Part shown: one piece after another, positions 1 to 10,936 of the stretch
Layout: the number at the start of each line of letters is the position of its first letter
How positions within the stretch are numbered: position 1 is the first letter of the stretch
Source of the DNA: Hyphomicrobiales bacterium
GTDB lineage: Bacteria; Pseudomonadota; Alphaproteobacteria; Rhizobiales; Beijerinckiaceae
DNA: 64,000 nucleotides
Assembly (NCBI GenBank): GCA_930633525.1
Contig: CAKNFP010000001.1
Span: forward strand, 4,525,501 to 4,589,500
Reading direction: 5' to 3'
Program-made: the position numbers and the translations under genes
Notes under the pieces: generated by a model
Database searches by the model: none
Seen by the model: only the letters and a program-made list of their open reading frames with translations
What the model was told of the DNA's origin: nothing

Positions 1-3000
1 TGGACGACATGGACGCCGCCGATCTTCTCGCCCGCGCCCGCGTCGCCGTGATCAGCGATGCCATCGCCGGCCGCGCGCCGGCGCTCGCTGCGGCGCTGGC
101 CCGGCTGGTGGAGGAGGCGGGCGACGTCACCATCGACAAGGCCCTTGCCGAGGCATTGCGCGCCAAGGCCTTGCTGCGGCAGGGCCTTTCCAGGGAACCC
201 GGGCCCTCAGGCGGAGGCATCGCGACCGACGCCATCAAGGCAGCGCTCGGCCTCGAGCCCGCCGACGATCGCGCCAGCGTGGAACGCGCGATGCTGGGGG
301 AGGGCATCCCCGAGGCCGATTGGCACGGCATCATCACGGCACTGGCCGCTGGTAAAACGACGGATCAGGCTCTGGCCGACTGCTTCCGGGCAGCGCTCGC
401 CGCAACGAACCCGGCCGACAAATTAGCCGCCTATCAATCTGTGTTTTTTACCCAGGCTGGCGAGCCGCGTTCCGACAGTCGCTTCGGCACGAAAGCCATT
501 GATCCAGACTTGATCCAGCAGCTCCGCGACGAGCGTGATCGCCTCGCCGGGCTGACCGGACGGCTCAAGGCCGTGCTCGCCGTCGAGCGGACAGCCGCCC
601 TGTTGACCCTCGCGAGCGCGGTCTTCACCCGCGTCGAGGCCTCCAAGAACGCGCGCGGCGCGCTGGATTTCGACGATCTGATCGCCCGCACGGTCGATCT
701 TTTCGCCCGCCATGAGGCGGCCTGGGTTCTCTACAAGCTCGACGCCGGCATCGACCACATCCTCGTCGACGAGGCGCAGGATACGAGCCCGGAGCAGTGG
801 CGCATCCTCAAGGCGCTCGCTGAGGAATTCACGGCCGGGGAGAGCGCCGCGCTGACGCGGCGGACGCTATTCGCGGTGGGTGATCCCAAGCAGTCCATCT
901 ACGGCTTCCAGGGCGCGGCGCCACGCGAGTTCGACGGCAGCGGCCGGTATTTCCGCCGGCGCGTCGAGGCCGCTGGCCTCTCCTTCGAGGATGTGCGCCT
1001 GACGGTGTCCTTCCGCTCGGCGCCGGAGGTGCTGAAGGCGGTTGATGCGGTCTTCGCCGATCCCCAGCATTTCCAGGGCCTCTCCTTCGATGACGATGCC
1101 GTCGGCACGGTGCATGAGAGCGCCCGGCCGCAGCTCGCTGGCCTCGTCGAGTTCTGGGAGGCTGAACGCCCCACGGAGGTGGTCGATTCGGAAGCCTGGA
1201 CGTTGCCCGTCGACGAGCTCGAGGAGGGTTCGCCCCAGGTGCGGCTCGCCCGGCGCATAGCGCGGGCCGTGAAGCACTGGACAGGCGGGGGCGACGACGG
1301 CCGGCGCTTCTCACCCGGCGATATCCTCATCCTGGTGCGCAAGCGCGGCGGTTTCTACGAATCCCTGATCCGCGCGCTGAAGGACACCGGCCTGCCGGTC
1401 GCGGGTGCCGACCGGCTCAAGGTCACCGAACATATCGCGGTGCGCGACCTCGTCGCGGCCGGCCGCGCGGCCCTGCTGCCGGCGGACGACCTGACGCTCG
1501 CGGCGCTCCTGAAATCGCCGCTCGTCGGCCTCGACGACGACGACCTCATGCGCATCGGCGCCGAGCGGCCCGAGGAGCAATCGCTCGACCACGCCTTGGC
1601 GCTGGCGGCGGATGCGGGCAATGAGGGGGCCGTGCGCGCTGTCGGGCTGCTGGCGGACTGGCGCCAGCGTGCGCGCCGGGGCGGGCCCTTCGCCTTCTAT
1701 GCCCATCTGATCGGTCCCGGCGGCGGGCGCCGCCGGTTGGTGGCGCGCCGCGGCGCCGAGGCGGGCGACGCCATCGACGAATTCATGGCCGCGGCGCTCG
1801 GCTATGAACGGCGGCAGGCACCGTCCCTGGCGGGTTTCCTCGTTGCCTTCGGCGAGGCCGAACGTGAGGTGAAGCGCGATCTCGAAGATGGCCATGATGA
1901 GATCCGCGTCATGACCGTGCACGGCGCCAAGGGACTGGAGGCACCCGTCGTCATCCTCGCGGATGGCTGCGATGTGCCGACCGGGCGCACCGATCCCAAG
2001 CTTTTCGCCATTGCCGGCCGCGATGGCCCTGCCTTGCCGATCTGGTCACCGAGGAGTGAGCTCGATCCCGAGGCGGTCGCAGGGGTGCGCGACAGATTGC
2101 GGCGCGAGGCGGAGGAGGAGCACAACCGCCTGCTCTATGTGGCCATGACCCGGGCCAAGGAGCGGCTGGTGGTGGCCTCCTACACGAGCCTTGGCCGCGA
2201 CGCCAAGACCGGCGACTTCCGGCCGTTGCCGGAGAAGAGCTGGCCGGCGATGATCCGCGAGGGGCTGGAGGCCGGCGCATACGGGCTCGTCGAGGCTCCG
2301 GCTCCCCACGGCAACGGCACTGTCTGGCGTTGGCGGGATCCCGCGCGGGTGGCGAGCCCCTCCGCGCCGCCGGCCGCGGCCGCGGTGGCTTTGCCGAGCC
2401 TGCCCGCCTGGCTCGATCGCCGCCTGCCGCCGGAAGCCGAGGCGCGCCCCCCGCTCAGGCCATCAAGCGCCCTTGGCGCGGCGGATCAGCTTCCGGAGGC
2501 GGCTCATCCTCCTTCCGGGCCCTTGGGAACGCCGCCGCCGCGTTCCCGGCGTGATGAGGACGCGCGCCGCGCGGCTCGGCTCGGCGGCGACTTCCTGCAC
2601 AAGCTCCTGCAGCACCTGCCGGAAGGCCACATGCGTGGCGGCGAGGCTGCGGCGCGGGAGATCGCGGCCCTTCTGGAGGTGCGCGCCACCGGCCTCGACG
2701 CCGCCAAGCGGGATGGCATCGTCACGGACGCGCTGGCCGTGCTCGCCCGGCCGGACCTGGCGGCCTTGTTCGGCCCATCAAGCCGCGCCGAGGTGCCAAT
2801 CGCCGGCGCGATCACGATCGATGGTGAGGCCGTCCCGGTCTCAGGCCAGATCGACCGTCTCGCCGTCACCGAGGACGCCGTTCATGTGGCCGATTTCAAG
2901 ACGAGTCACTGGCCGCCGGCCACGCTTGAGGCGGCTCCGCCCGGCCATCTCGCGCAGCTTGCCGTCTATGCGGCCTTGCTCGCTGAGATCTATCCCGATC

Positions 3001-3101
3001 GGCCTGTCCGGGCTTTCCTCGTCTATACGCGCGGCCCACGCGTGTTCGCCGTATCGCCGGAGGCGCTTGAGGCCGCACTCATGCTTGTCAAGCAGGCGTG
3101 A
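1..3101 (+). CDS. addA: AddA-type double-strand-break repair helicase/nuclease, 3' part
   Basis: The reading frame is open from the window edge, so the 5' end lies outside; about 1,030 residues are visible. It is a UvrD/Rep superfamily-1 helicase fused to a C-terminal nuclease, as in the AddAB complex that resects double-strand breaks for RecA loading. Visible helicase motifs are [12 protein letters not shown] (motif II), [16 protein letters not shown] (III), [15 protein letters not shown] (V) and [15 protein letters not shown] (VI). Near the C-terminus [11 protein letters not shown] followed by [11 protein letters not shown] fits the RecB-like PD-(D/E)XK nuclease core. In related genomes addB lies upstream and trxA downstream, and trxA does follow here. 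The Walker A region is outside the window, so intactness cannot be judged. Confidence 0.93.
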   Translation, partial: DDMDAADLLARARVAVISDAIAGRAPALAAALARLVEEAGDVTIDKALAEALRAKALLRQGLSREPGPSGGGIATDAIKAALGLEPADDRASVERAMLGEGIPEADWHGIITALAAGKTTDQALADCFRAALAATNPADKLAAYQSVFFTQAGEPRSDSRFGTKAIDPDLIQQLRDERDRLAGLTGRLKAVLAVERTAALLTLASAVFTRVEASKNARGALDFDDLIARTVDLFARHEAAWVLYKLDAGIDHILVDEAQDTSPEQWRILKALAEEFTAGESAALTRRTLFAVGDPKQSIYGFQGAAPREFDGSGRYFRRRVEAAGLSFEDVRLTVSFRSAPEVLKAVDAVFADPQHFQGLSFDDDAVGTVHESARPQLAGLVEFWEAERPTEVVDSEAWTLPVDELEEGSPQVRLARRIARAVKHWTGGGDDGRRFSPGDILILVRKRGGFYESLIRALKDTGLPVAGADRLKVTEHIAVRDLVAAGRAALLPADDLTLAALLKSPLVGLDDDDLMRIGAERPEEQSLDHALALAADAGNEGAVRAVGLLADWRQRARRGGPFAFYAHLIGPGGGRRRLVARRGAEAGDAIDEFMAAALGYERRQAPSLAGFLVAFGEAEREVKRDLEDGHDEIRVMTVHGAKGLEAPVVILADGCDVPTGRTDPKLFAIAGRDGPALPIWSPRSELDPEAVAGVRDRLRREAEEEHNRLLYVAMTRAKERLVVASYTSLGRDAKTGDFRPLPEKSWPAMIREGLEAGAYGLVEAPAPHGNGTVWRWRDPARVASPSAPPAAAAVALPSLPAWLDRRLPPEAEARPPLRPSSALGAADQLPEAAHPPSGPLGTPPPRSRRDEDARRAARLGGDFLHKLLQHLPEGHMRGGEAAAREIAALLEVRATGLDAAKRDGIVTDALAVLARPDLAALFGPSSRAEVPIAGAITIDGEAVPVSGQIDRLAVTEDAVHVADFKTSHWPPATLEAAPPGHLAQLAVYAALLAEIYPDRPVRAFLVYTRGPRVFAVSPEALEAALMLVKQA

Positions 3102-3211
3102 CTTGTGTTGCCTGCTCCTTGACCCATCCCATTCCGCTTCTTACGTTTCCCATCCAACGGACGGCCATGGGCTTCCCCGTGCAGCCTGCCACCCACGAAA
3201 GGTTTTTCATC

Positions 3212-3532
3212 ATGGCGACCATCAAGGCAACCGATGCGAGTTTCGAAGCCGACGTCCTGCAGGCTGGCGAGCCGGTGGTTGTGGACTTCTGGGCGGAATG
3301 GTGCGGCCCTTGCAAGATGATCGGCCCGGCCCTGGAGGAGATTTCCACGGAGCTCGCCGGCAAGGTCAAGGTCGTGAAAGTCAATGTGGATGAGAACCCG
3401 GCCACGGCCGCGCAGTTCGGCATCCGTTCGATCCCGACGCTGCTCCTCTTCAAGGACGGCAAGCTCGCCGGCCAGAAAGTCGGCGCGGCGCCCAAGAGCG
3501 ATCTGTCGCGCTGGATCTCCGGTTCGGTCTGA
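3212..3532 (+). CDS. trxA: Thioredoxin
   Basis: A 106-residue thioredoxin with the redox motif WCGPC (Cys31 and Cys34) after the usual FWAEW strand, and the cis-proline segment SIPTLLLF. It reduces cytosolic disulfides with electrons from thioredoxin reductase. The frame is open further upstream, but the ATG at 3212 gives the standard family length and N-terminus ([11 protein letters not shown]). It follows addA by about 110 bp in the same direction and ends just before a strong terminator at 3578-3607. Confidence 0.95.
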   Translation: MATIKATDASFEADVLQAGEPVVVDFWAEWCGPCKMIGPALEEISTELAGKVKVVKVNVDENPATAAQFGIRSIPTLLLFKDGKLAGQKVGAAPKSDLSRWISGSV

Positions 3533-3577
3533 TCAGGTCACGGCGCCTCCAGCGCCGCATTTTCACATCAAACAAAA

Positions 3578-3607
3578 GTCCGGCCCCTCGCGGAGCCGGG
3601 CTTTTTT
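3578..3607 (+). terminator. Rho-independent terminator of trxA
   Basis: A 10-bp stem (3578-3587 with 3592-3601, one G-U pair) with a TCGC tetraloop is followed by six T residues. A shorter perfect hairpin (CGGCGC/GCGCCG) precedes it at 3541-3557. It lies 45 bp past the trxA stop codon. Confidence 0.85.
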
Positions 3608-3932
3608 GTTGAGGCAGCTCATGTCGCAAAAGGACAGCGCACCCTGTCTTCCGAGGCGAGAGGATCTCAGCGCGAGGGAAGGGAATGGCAGCGGGAAGCG
3701 CCGCCGCTGATTCCTCCCCTTTAAGGGGGACGGGTGGCCTCGCGCCAGCGAGGTCGGGCGGGGTCACGAGGCTGGAAACGACGCGCCGCCGGCCGTGCAG
3801 TCGCTTGCCCTCGTCCAGCGGGTTAGTCCCGGTGCGCCCCATCCGGCGCCTGCGGCGCCACCCTCCCATGGAGGGGAGGGATCGGGATGGGCGCTTCCCC
3901 TCCGCGTCATCACGGCAAGGCGGAGTGCATGC
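3608..3932. repeat. Intergenic region with palindromic repeat-like segment
   Basis: This 325-bp gap between the convergent trxA and folC has no credible gene. Two palindromic blocks, CCCCTTTAAGGGG at 3717-3729 and one centred on CCATGG at 3861-3880, bracket about 130 bp rich in GGCG/CGCC. This resembles the dispersed intergenic palindromes of Rhizobiales genomes, but there is no second copy in the window, so dispersal cannot be shown. Confidence 0.4.
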
Positions 3933-5252
3933 TCAGGTCGGCGGTGTCCCGTTCGCGGCCAGCACTTCGCCCGCGAAATAGAGCGACCCGGTGATCAGGA
4001 TCCGGGGGGGATGCTCCCAATCCTGGTGCTTGAGAGAGCCGAGGGCTGCCTCGACACTGGCATGAGCCGACGTGACGAAGCCGAGCTCCTGGGCGATTTC
4101 GGCGATTTCCTCGGCGGGGCGCGCGGCGAGCTGCGTGGTCATCGACACCGCCAGCAACTCGCGGGCAAGGCCGGCGAAGGGGGAGAGAAAGCCAACCGCG
4201 TCCTTGGTGCCGAGCATGCCGACGATGAGCACGAGCGGCGCCGGCCGGCTCTCTTCCATGTCGGCCATGGCGCTGGCGACGGCGCGGCCGCCCTCGGGGT
4301 TATGTCCGCCGTCGAGCCAGATTTCAGCGCCCTCGGGCGCATGTGCGATGAGATCGCCGCGTATCAGGCGCTGCATCCGCGCCGGCCAGTCGGCATTCTT
4401 GAGCCCAGCTTCATAGGCGGCCACGGGCAGGCGATCGAAGCCACCGGCTCGCAGCGCCGCGATCGCGGTGCCGGCATTGATATGCTGGTGGCGGCCGGAC
4501 AGGCGGGGCAGCGGCAGATCGAGCAGGCCGCGCTCGTCCTGATAGACGAGGCGTCCGCCCTCCTCATGCACGGAAAAATCCTGGTCGCCGATGATCAGCG
4601 GCGCGCCGATGCGCTCGGCACGAGCCTCCAGCACGGCTGAGGCTTCCGGATCCTGCGGCGCGATGATCGCGGGCACGCCACGCTTGAATATGCCGGCTTT
4701 GGCCGCGGCCACGCTGGTAATGCGGTCTCCGAGATATTCGGGGTGATCCAGCGAGACGGGCGTCACCACCGTCACCAGCGGCTCCGAAATGACATTAGTG
4801 GCATCGGCCTCGCCGCCGAGGCCCACTTCGAGAAGGAGGACGTCAGCCGGATTTTCGGCGAACAGAAGAAAGGCCGCGGCTGTCGTGATCTCGAAGAACG
4901 TGATCGGCTCGCGGCCATTGGCCTCCTCGCAGCGGCGGAATGCATCGAGCAGGCGCTGCTCGTCGACGATGCGGCTGCCGCCTGGAGCCCCGAGCCGGAT
5001 GCGCTCGTGGTAACGCACCAGATGTGGCGAGGTATAGACATGCACCGCCAGGCCCGCCGCTTCCAGGATGGCCCGCATGAAGGCGATGGTGGAGCCTTTG
5101 CCGTTGGTGCCGGCGACATGGATGATGGGCGGAAGCCGATGCTCGGGATGGCCCAGGCTCGCGAGCAGGCGCGCGATGCGGCCGAGCGACAGGTCGATCA
5201 CCTTCGGATGGAGCGCCAGGAAGCGCGCCAGCAGGGCATCGGATGAGTCCAT
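3933..5252 (-). CDS. folC: Bifunctional folylpolyglutamate synthase / dihydrofolate synthase
   Basis: A 439-residue Mur-ligase-type enzyme. It joins dihydropteroate to glutamate and extends the polyglutamate tail of folates, using ATP in the cytosol. The P-loop IHVAGTNGKGST lies near residues 44-55 and is followed by YTSPHL and the glutamate-ligase motif WLDGGHNPEGG. Length and motifs are typical. It lies 36 bp downstream of accD and ends the trpFBA-accD-folC block, an arrangement conserved in Rhizobiales. Confidence 0.95.
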   Translation of the reverse strand: MDSSDALLARFLALHPKVIDLSLGRIARLLASLGHPEHRLPPIIHVAGTNGKGSTIAFMRAILEAAGLAVHVYTSPHLVRYHERIRLGAPGGSRIVDEQRLLDAFRRCEEANGREPITFFEITTAAAFLLFAENPADVLLLEVGLGGEADATNVISEPLVTVVTPVSLDHPEYLGDRITSVAAAKAGIFKRGVPAIIAPQDPEASAVLEARAERIGAPLIIGDQDFSVHEEGGRLVYQDERGLLDLPLPRLSGRHQHINAGTAIAALRAGGFDRLPVAAYEAGLKNADWPARMQRLIRGDLIAHAPEGAEIWLDGGHNPEGGRAVASAMADMEESRPAPLVLIVGMLGTKDAVGFLSPFAGLARELLAVSMTTQLAARPAEEIAEIAQELGFVTSAHASVEAALGSLKHQDWEHPPRILITGSLYFAGEVLAANGTPPT

Positions 5253-5288
5253 CGCGCTTCTCGGTCTCCGCGCAGCCTTGTCGGTGGT

Positions 5289-6206
5289 CTACTCTGCGGC
5301 GGCCTCCAGCACCTGGGGTTCAGGCGCGGGCTCGTCCTTCACCTCAGCCGCCGATGCGGCGGGCGTCCGCGTCAGAAGCCCGTTCAGGCGAGCGATCGTC
5401 GCCTTCAGGTCATGGCGATGGACGACCATGTCGACCATGCCATGGTCCTTGAGATACTCGGAGCGCTGGAAGCCCGGCGGCAGCTTCTCGCGGATGGTCT
5501 GCTCGATGACGCGCGGTCCGGCGAAGCCGATGAGAGCGCCGGGCTCTGCGATATGGACATCGCCCAGCATGGCATAGGACGCCGTGACGCCGCCGGTGGT
5601 CGGGTTCGTCAACACGACGATATAGGGGAGCTTGGCGTCCCGGAGGCGCTGTACGGCGACCGTCGTGCGCGGCATCTGCATGAGCGAGAGGATACCCTCC
5701 TGCATGCGCGCGCCGCCCGATGATACGAAGAGAACGAAAGGCGTGCCGCGGCTGCGCGCGGTATCGAGGCCGGTGATGATGGCGTCGCCGGCCGCCATCC
5801 CGAGCGACCCGCCCATGAATTCGAAGTCCTGGACAGCGATGGTCGTCTTCTGGCCCTCGACCTCGCCGACGCCGACGAGCACGGCATCCTGCATGCCGGT
5901 TTTGGCCTTGGCGTCGCGCAGACGGTCGACGTAGCGCTTTTCATCGCGGAACTTGAGCGGATCGATCGCAGCCTCAGGCGTCGGGATCGCTTCCCATCGC
6001 GCATCGTCGAACATCGCCTTCAGGCGATTGGTCGCCGTCATGCGCAGATGATAGTTGGAGCCCGGAATGACGTAGAGATTGGCCTCGACGTCCTTGTGGA
6101 ACACCATCTGCCCCGTATCGGGGCACTTGATCCACAGATTCTCCGGCACTTCGCGCTTGAAGAGCGTTTTGATCTTCGGCCGAACGACGTCGGAGATCCA
6201 ATTCAT
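5289..6206 (-). CDS. accD: Acetyl-CoA carboxylase carboxyltransferase subunit beta
   Basis: A 305-residue beta subunit of the carboxyltransferase that, with AccA, moves the carboxyl group from biotin-BCCP to acetyl-CoA to make malonyl-CoA. The crotonase-like core is clear ([36 protein letters not shown]). The N-terminal zinc ribbon known from E. coli AccD is degenerate: only one Cys of the four remains (IKCPDTGQ). From memory this is usual in rhizobial AccD proteins, so I do not read it as damage. The C-terminal tail is Ala/Pro/Glu-rich. Confidence 0.95.
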   Translation of the reverse strand: MNWISDVVRPKIKTLFKREVPENLWIKCPDTGQMVFHKDVEANLYVIPGSNYHLRMTATNRLKAMFDDARWEAIPTPEAAIDPLKFRDEKRYVDRLRDAKAKTGMQDAVLVGVGEVEGQKTTIAVQDFEFMGGSLGMAAGDAIITGLDTARSRGTPFVLFVSSGGARMQEGILSLMQMPRTTVAVQRLRDAKLPYIVVLTNPTTGGVTASYAMLGDVHIAEPGALIGFAGPRVIEQTIREKLPPGFQRSEYLKDHGMVDMVVHRHDLKATIARLNGLLTRTPAASAAEVKDEPAPEPQVLEAAAE

Positions 6207-6255
6207 CGTTTATCCATCCTTCCAGATGTCACGGCCACGAACGCGGGGCGATATT

Positions 6256-7089
6256 TCACGCCCTGATGCGCTGGCCGTCGCGTACACCGGCGGCAAGTTC
6301 CCTGACCAGGCCGATGACTGCATCGACAGTCCCCACCCCGGCCTTGCTGTCCGCATCCAGCGAACGGCGCACCGTATCGACAAGTGCCGATCCGACGACG
6401 ACGCCATCGGCGACCTTCGCCACCTCAGCCGCGTGGGCACGGCCCTTCACACCAAAGCCCACCACAACAGGAAGGTGGGTATGCGCCTTGATCCGGTCAA
6501 CCGCCAGGCCCACTTCCCCGAAGTCGGGGGTCGCCGAGCCGGTAATACCGTTAATGGAGACGTAATAAACGAATCCGCTGGTATTCGCGAGCACCGTCGG
6601 CAACCGCCTGTCGTTGGTGGTCGGGGTCGCGAGCCGGATGAAGGCGATGCCGGCTTCAAGCGCCGGCAGGCAGAGTTCGACGTCTTCCTCAGGCGGCAGG
6701 TCCACGACGATCAAGCCATCGACGCCGGCAGCCTTGGCGTCGGCCAGGAAACGGGGCACGCCGTAGATATAGATGGGGTTGTAGTAGCCCATGAGGATGA
6801 TCGGCGTCTCGTTGTCGGTCTCACGGAAGGCGGCGACCATCGCCAGTGTCTTCGTGAGCGTCTGCCCGCCCTTGAGCGCGCGTTGCGACGAGAGCTGGAT
6901 GGCCGGGCCATCGGCCATCGGATCGGTGAAGGGCATGCCGATCTCGATGAGGTCGGCGCCGGCACCGGGCAGGGCCTTGATGATGGAGAGCGACGTATCG
7001 TGATCGGGATCACCCGCCGTCACGAAAGTGACCAGCGCGGCGCGTCCCTCCGCCTTCACGGCGGCGAATTTGGCGTCGATACGGCTCAT
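6256..7089 (-). CDS. trpA: Tryptophan synthase alpha chain
   Basis: A 277-residue TIM-barrel subunit that cleaves indole-3-glycerol phosphate to indole and glyceraldehyde-3-phosphate; indole is channelled to TrpB. The catalytic acids fall in LIEIGMPF (Glu49) and [10 protein letters not shown] (Asp60), the numbering used for the enteric enzyme. Its start overlaps the trpB stop by 4 bp (ATGA), which indicates translational coupling. Confidence 0.97.
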   Translation of the reverse strand: MSRIDAKFAAVKAEGRAALVTFVTAGDPDHDTSLSIIKALPGAGADLIEIGMPFTDPMADGPAIQLSSQRALKGGQTLTKTLAMVAAFRETDNETPIILMGYYNPIYIYGVPRFLADAKAAGVDGLIVVDLPPEEDVELCLPALEAGIAFIRLATPTTNDRRLPTVLANTSGFVYYVSINGITGSATPDFGEVGLAVDRIKAHTHLPVVVGFGVKGRAHAAEVAKVADGVVVGSALVDTVRRSLDADSKAGVGTVDAVIGLVRELAAGVRDGQRIRA

Positions 7090-8333
7090 GACAGGCTGCT
7101 CCCCAACATCTCCGCGACCTGCGAAACGTCCTTGTCGCCGCGGCCGGACAGGTTGACGACCATGATGTGGTCTCGCGGGCGCGCGGCGGCGAGTTCGACG
7201 GCCTTGGCGACCGCGTGGGCGGATTCGAGCGCGGGAATGATGCCCTCGAGCTTGGAAAGAAGCTGGAAGGCAGAGAGCGCCTCGGCATCGGTCGCGCCGA
7301 TATAGTTCACCCGGCCGACGTCATGCAGCCAGGAATGCTCCGGGCCGATGCCGGGATAGTCGAGGCCGGCCGAGATCGAGTGGGCCTCGATGATCTGGCC
7401 GTCGTCGTCCATGAGGAGATAGGTGCGGTTGCCGTGCAGCACTCCCGGACGGCCGCCGCTGATCGAGGCGGCATGAGCGTCCGTCGAGAGGCCGTGGCCG
7501 GCGGCCTCCACGCCGAAGATCTCGATGCCGCGGTCATCCAGGAAGGGATGGAACAGGCCGATGGCATTGGAGCCGCCGCCGACGCAGGCGACGAGCGAAT
7601 CCGGCAGCCGTCCCTCTGCTTCCATGATCTGCGCGCGGACTTCATTGCCGATGATGACCTGGAAATCGCGCACGATGCTGGGGTAGGGATGTGGGCCGGC
7701 CACAGTGCCGATGCAGTAGAAGGTGTTGTCGACGTTGGTCACCCAGTCGCGCAGGGCGTCGTTCATCGCGTCCTTCAGGGTGCGCGAGCCCGACTGCACG
7801 GGAACGACCTTGGCGCCCAGCATCTCCATGCGGAAGACGTTCGGCTTCTGCCGCTCTACGTCCACGGCACCCATATAGACCACGCATTCGAGGCCGAAGC
7901 GCGCGCAGAGCGTTGCCGTCGCCACGCCATGCTGCCCGGCGCCGGTCTCGGCGATGATGCGTGTCTTGCCCATGCGACGCGCGAGCAGGATCTGCCCGAG
8001 CACGTTGTTGACCTTGTGGGAGCCCGTATGATTGAGCTCCTCGCGCTTCAGATAGATCCTGGCACCGCCGCTGCCGCCCTTGGCGGCAGCCTGCTCACGC
8101 ACATGTTCCGTCAGCCGCTCCGCGAAATAGAGCGGGCTCGGGCGCCCGACATAATGCGTGTGGTAGTTCGCCATGTCCCTGGCGAAGGCGGGGTCAGCCT
8201 TGGCGGCGGCATAGGCCGCCTCCAGCTCAAGCAGGTTGGGCATGAGCGTCTCGGCCACGAAGCGGCCGCCGAACTGCCCGAAGTGCCCATGTTCGTCGGG
8301 TCCCGTCCGATAGGAATTCGGCTCGCTGGTCAC
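7086..8333 (-). CDS. trpB: Tryptophan synthase beta chain
   Basis: A 415-residue PLP-dependent subunit that condenses indole with serine to give tryptophan. The PLP lysine is Lys107 in [11 protein letters not shown], the phosphate-binding loop is [10 protein letters not shown], and GQHGVATAT is present. Length is typical. It overlaps trpF upstream and trpA downstream by 4 bp each, forming one coupled trpFBA unit. Confidence 0.97.
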   Translation of the reverse strand: MTSEPNSYRTGPDEHGHFGQFGGRFVAETLMPNLLELEAAYAAAKADPAFARDMANYHTHYVGRPSPLYFAERLTEHVREQAAAKGGSGGARIYLKREELNHTGSHKVNNVLGQILLARRMGKTRIIAETGAGQHGVATATLCARFGLECVVYMGAVDVERQKPNVFRMEMLGAKVVPVQSGSRTLKDAMNDALRDWVTNVDNTFYCIGTVAGPHPYPSIVRDFQVIIGNEVRAQIMEAEGRLPDSLVACVGGGSNAIGLFHPFLDDRGIEIFGVEAAGHGLSTDAHAASISGGRPGVLHGNRTYLLMDDDGQIIEAHSISAGLDYPGIGPEHSWLHDVGRVNYIGATDAEALSAFQLLSKLEGIIPALESAHAVAKAVELAAARPRDHIMVVNLSGRGDKDVSQVAEMLGSSLS

Positions 8334-9022
8334 GGCACTCTGCCCCTCGTCTCTCCGCCGTCGACGCCTGCAGCGCGGGCGGCCCTGATGAAAGCCTCGA
8401 TCCGGGCAGGGTCCTTGACACCCGGTGCCCGCTCGACCCCTGACGAGACATCAACACCCCAAGGGGCGACGAGCTTTATGGCCTCGGCCACGCTCGCGGG
8501 ATCAAGCCCTCCTGACACCATGAACGGCAGTGCGAGGTCAAGCCCGGCGATGAGGTTTCGGTCGAAGGGCAAGCCGTTTCCGCCCGGCAGTGCAGCATCC
8601 TTGGGCGGCTTGGCGTCCAGTAGCATCCGATCCTGGCTCCCGGCCGCAGCGAAGGTCGCCGCAAGATGCCGCGCCGCAGTGACATCCTCCGCGGAGGCAA
8701 TGCCGACGGCCTTCATCACCGGCCGGCGGAAACGCATCCGGATGTCGGCTATGCGCTCAGCCGTTTCACGGCCATGCAGCTGCAGGATGTCCGGCCTGGT
8801 TGCGGCGATGACGCCCTGGAGGGCCGCGTCATCGGCATCGACCGTGAGGGCCGCGATGGCTGCACGACCGCGTGCCTGCTCGGCGAGTGATCGCGCGGTC
8901 TCGAGATCGACGTAACGCGGGCTCTTGGCAAAAAAAACGAGGCCGATCATGTCGGCGCCGCTGTCAAGCGCCGCGGCCATGGTATCGGGCGTACTCAGCC
9001 CACAGATCTTGACGATGGTCAC
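8330..9022 (-). CDS. trpF: Phosphoribosylanthranilate isomerase
   Basis: A 230-residue TIM barrel that isomerises phosphoribosylanthranilate to CdRP in tryptophan synthesis. The N-terminus [12 protein letters not shown] contains the catalytic Cys7, and LLDAKPPKD matches the catalytic-Asp strand. The late phosphate loop is [13 protein letters not shown]. It is the first gene of the trpFBA-accD-folC unit; the other trp genes are not in the window. Confidence 0.96.
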   Translation of the reverse strand: MTIVKICGLSTPDTMAAALDSGADMIGLVFFAKSPRYVDLETARSLAEQARGRAAIAALTVDADDAALQGVIAATRPDILQLHGRETAERIADIRMRFRRPVMKAVGIASAEDVTAARHLAATFAAAGSQDRMLLDAKPPKDAALPGGNGLPFDRNLIAGLDLALPFMVSGGLDPASVAEAIKLVAPWGVDVSSGVERAPGVKDPARIEAFIRAARAAGVDGGETRGRVP

Positions 9023-9069
9023 AATGGGTTGCCCTCACGGCCCTGACGCGCCGCGCCGCTTAAACCGGT

Positions 9070-9396
9070 TCAAATGGGCGGAATCGTGGCTACCGCCTGC
9101 GACTGCGGGCGATGCTCCACCCGCCCCACGCGCATGCGCTCCAGTTCGCGCCTCTGCTGGCGCACGACCTTGCGGTGCTTGCCCTGCGCCGCCCAGACGA
9201 CAACGCCACCGATGATGACGCCCAGCATGACGCACAGGAACAGCGCGACGAACAGCGGCATTTCAAGGCTGGCCATCGGCTGGTCGGGGGAGAACGGATC
9301 GAGTGACACCCGGACGATGCCGCGATTGGCAACAGACAGGAGCACGACGATGAGGGCAAGCGGCAGGAGCACGAGTGCTTTCAGAAACCGCTTCAT
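9070..9396 (-). CDS. LapA-like inner-membrane protein (DUF1049)
   Basis: A 108-residue protein with two membrane segments, about residues 5-24 (FLKALVLLPLALIVVLLSVAN) and 45-68, then a basic cytosolic tail (KHRKVVRQQRRELERMR). This is the LapA/DUF1049 layout; enteric LapA takes part in envelope and LPS assembly, but the function here is inferred only from layout. The frame extends upstream to 9489, but the ATG at 9396 has an ideal AGGAGG ribosome site 8 bp ahead. It lies between trpF and ihfB on the same strand. Confidence 0.8.
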   Translation of the reverse strand: MKRFLKALVLLPLALIVVLLSVANRGIVRVSLDPFSPDQPMASLEMPLFVALFLCVMLGVIIGGVVVWAAQGKHRKVVRQQRRELERMRVGRVEHRPQSQAVATIPPI

Positions 9397-9543
9397 CGCG
9401 ATGCCTCCTGTCGCATGAGAGCATTTTCTAGCGAAACGGGCATGGGTTCGCGTGAAGAAAATGCGAAAATAAACGAGAGGACGTCCCAATTCGATGAGAT
9501 CGGAAGCCTCTCCGGGCCGGGCTCGTTGCCGCTCAAGGCAAGA

Positions 9544-9867
9544 TCATGCCCGCGCGCGGGCGGCACCACGGCTGCGGGTGGTTGGGGTGCCGCCATTGAG
9601 CCGCTGCCGCATCTCCTTGCCGGTCTTGAACACGGGTATCATCTTTTCCGCGACCGACACGGTCTCGCCCGTACGCGGATTACGTCCAACGCGGGCATCG
9701 CGCTTCTTCACCGAGAAGGCCCCGAAGCCGCGCAACTCCACCCGGTCGCCACGGGCCAAGGCCCGCGTGATCTCGTCCAGGATGGCGTTCACGATGTTCT
9801 CAACATCTCGTTGGTAGAGATGCGGGTTTTGCTCAGCAATGAGCAGCACCAGTTCCGACTTGATCAT
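9544..9867 (-). CDS. ihfB: Integration host factor beta subunit
   Basis: A 107-residue HU/IHF-family DNA-bending protein. It starts [17 protein letters not shown] and has the family signature [21 protein letters not shown], including the intercalating-proline region. It pairs with IhfA to bend DNA in recombination, replication and transcription. The C-terminal tail is Arg/Ala-rich, as in rhizobial IhfB. It lies 27 bp downstream of sppA. Confidence 0.93.
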   Translation of the reverse strand: MIKSELVLLIAEQNPHLYQRDVENIVNAILDEITRALARGDRVELRGFGAFSVKKRDARVGRNPRTGETVSVAEKMIPVFKTGKEMRQRLNGGTPTTRSRGAARARA

Positions 9868-9894
9868 GTGCCCCGCTTAGTCCTTGAAAAATCA

Positions 9895-10866
9895 CTATTT
9901 TTCGAGTGCAGGGTGCCAGAGGGCGAGAAGTCCGTCAAGGCGGTCAGCGGCTAATTGATTGTCAAGACGGTCAAAAATCGCCGCAATGTCAGTCAGGCCC
10001 GCACTCTGCGCGCCGATCGCCAATGCACTCCACAGCCCGAAGGTTCCGTCCGATCCGGAGCGTTTCCATTCGCGCACGGGAAGATCCCGGGCGACTTTCT
10101 TTTCTTCTTCCAGCCAACGAATAGCCTCGCGGCGGTCGCCGATCTGGTCGATGAGGCCGAGCTCGGCCGCCTGGTGGCCCGTGAACACGCGCCCGTCGGC
10201 AACCACGGTCAGCTGCGTATCATCGAACTTGCGCCGCTCGCGCACCAACCGCTTGAACCAGGCGTAGCTGTCGGCGATGAGGGATTCGAGGGCAGCGCGC
10301 GCCGCCGGAGAGGTTGGCTCGAACCCGTTGGGCGCGGCCTTCAGGGGGCTGGACTTCACCTCTTCCATCTTCACCCCGATGGTGTTGAGGAGCCCCTCGA
10401 CATTCGGATATTGCATCAGCACGCCGATCGAGCCGACGAGGGATGTCTCCAAAGCGACGATGCGGTCCGTGCCGATGGCCGCGATATAGCCGCCGGATGC
10501 GGCAAGCCCGCCGACAACGGCGACAGTCGGCTTCTTCGCCGACAGTTCTCGCAGCGCGTTATAGACCCTCTCCGCGCCGGACGTCGTACCACCCGGGCTC
10601 GAGATCTCGACGAGCACCGCGCTCACGGCCCGGCTGTTGCCGACATCGCGAATGAGGTTGAGCGTGCGCTCATCGCCGCTGATGAAGCCGGACAAGGATA
10701 TCCGCGCGATCTGCGCCTGACCGCCGCTGACCTTGTCGCGGAAAGCCCAGGCAACAGCCCCGACTGCGAGAATGAGGACGAGGAATACCGCCGCGCGCCA
10801 CCAGGTCAGCTTGCGCCGGAGACGCTTGCGATCGACAAGAAGATCGGCCTCGAAGGACATCGGCAA
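9895..10866 (-). CDS. sppA: Signal peptide peptidase SppA (S49 family)
   Basis: A 323-residue membrane-anchored serine protease that degrades signal peptides released during secretion. One N-terminal membrane segment (about residues 24-42) precedes the protease domain. The nucleophile lies in GGLAASGGYIAA, and the general-base lysine is probably in the later VRERRKFDD segment by analogy with short SppA enzymes. Length matches the 36-kDa single-domain type. It is the first gene of an sppA-ihfB-lapA run. Confidence 0.92.
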   Translation of the reverse strand: MPMSFEADLLVDRKRLRRKLTWWRAAVFLVLILAVGAVAWAFRDKVSGGQAQIARISLSGFISGDERTLNLIRDVGNSRAVSAVLVEISSPGGTTSGAERVYNALRELSAKKPTVAVVGGLAASGGYIAAIGTDRIVALETSLVGSIGVLMQYPNVEGLLNTIGVKMEEVKSSPLKAAPNGFEPTSPAARAALESLIADSYAWFKRLVRERRKFDDTQLTVVADGRVFTGHQAAELGLIDQIGDRREAIRWLEEEKKVARDLPVREWKRSGSDGTFGLWSALAIGAQSAGLTDIAAIFDRLDNQLAADRLDGLLALWHPALEK

Positions 10867-10936
10867 GGTTCCTCATCAACGCAGACGACATGCGATGACG
10901 TCTGATTTAGTCCCCGTGGGACGAACCGGCAAGGCT

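Noticed and set aside
5289..6206. AccD damaged by loss of zinc-ribbon cysteines
   Set aside because: The same degenerate N-terminus is, as far as I recall, normal in rhizobial AccD; the catalytic core is complete.
7167..8915. 582-codon plus-strand frame
   Set aside because: Antisense to trpB and trpF, which are unmistakable; no motif in the antisense product.
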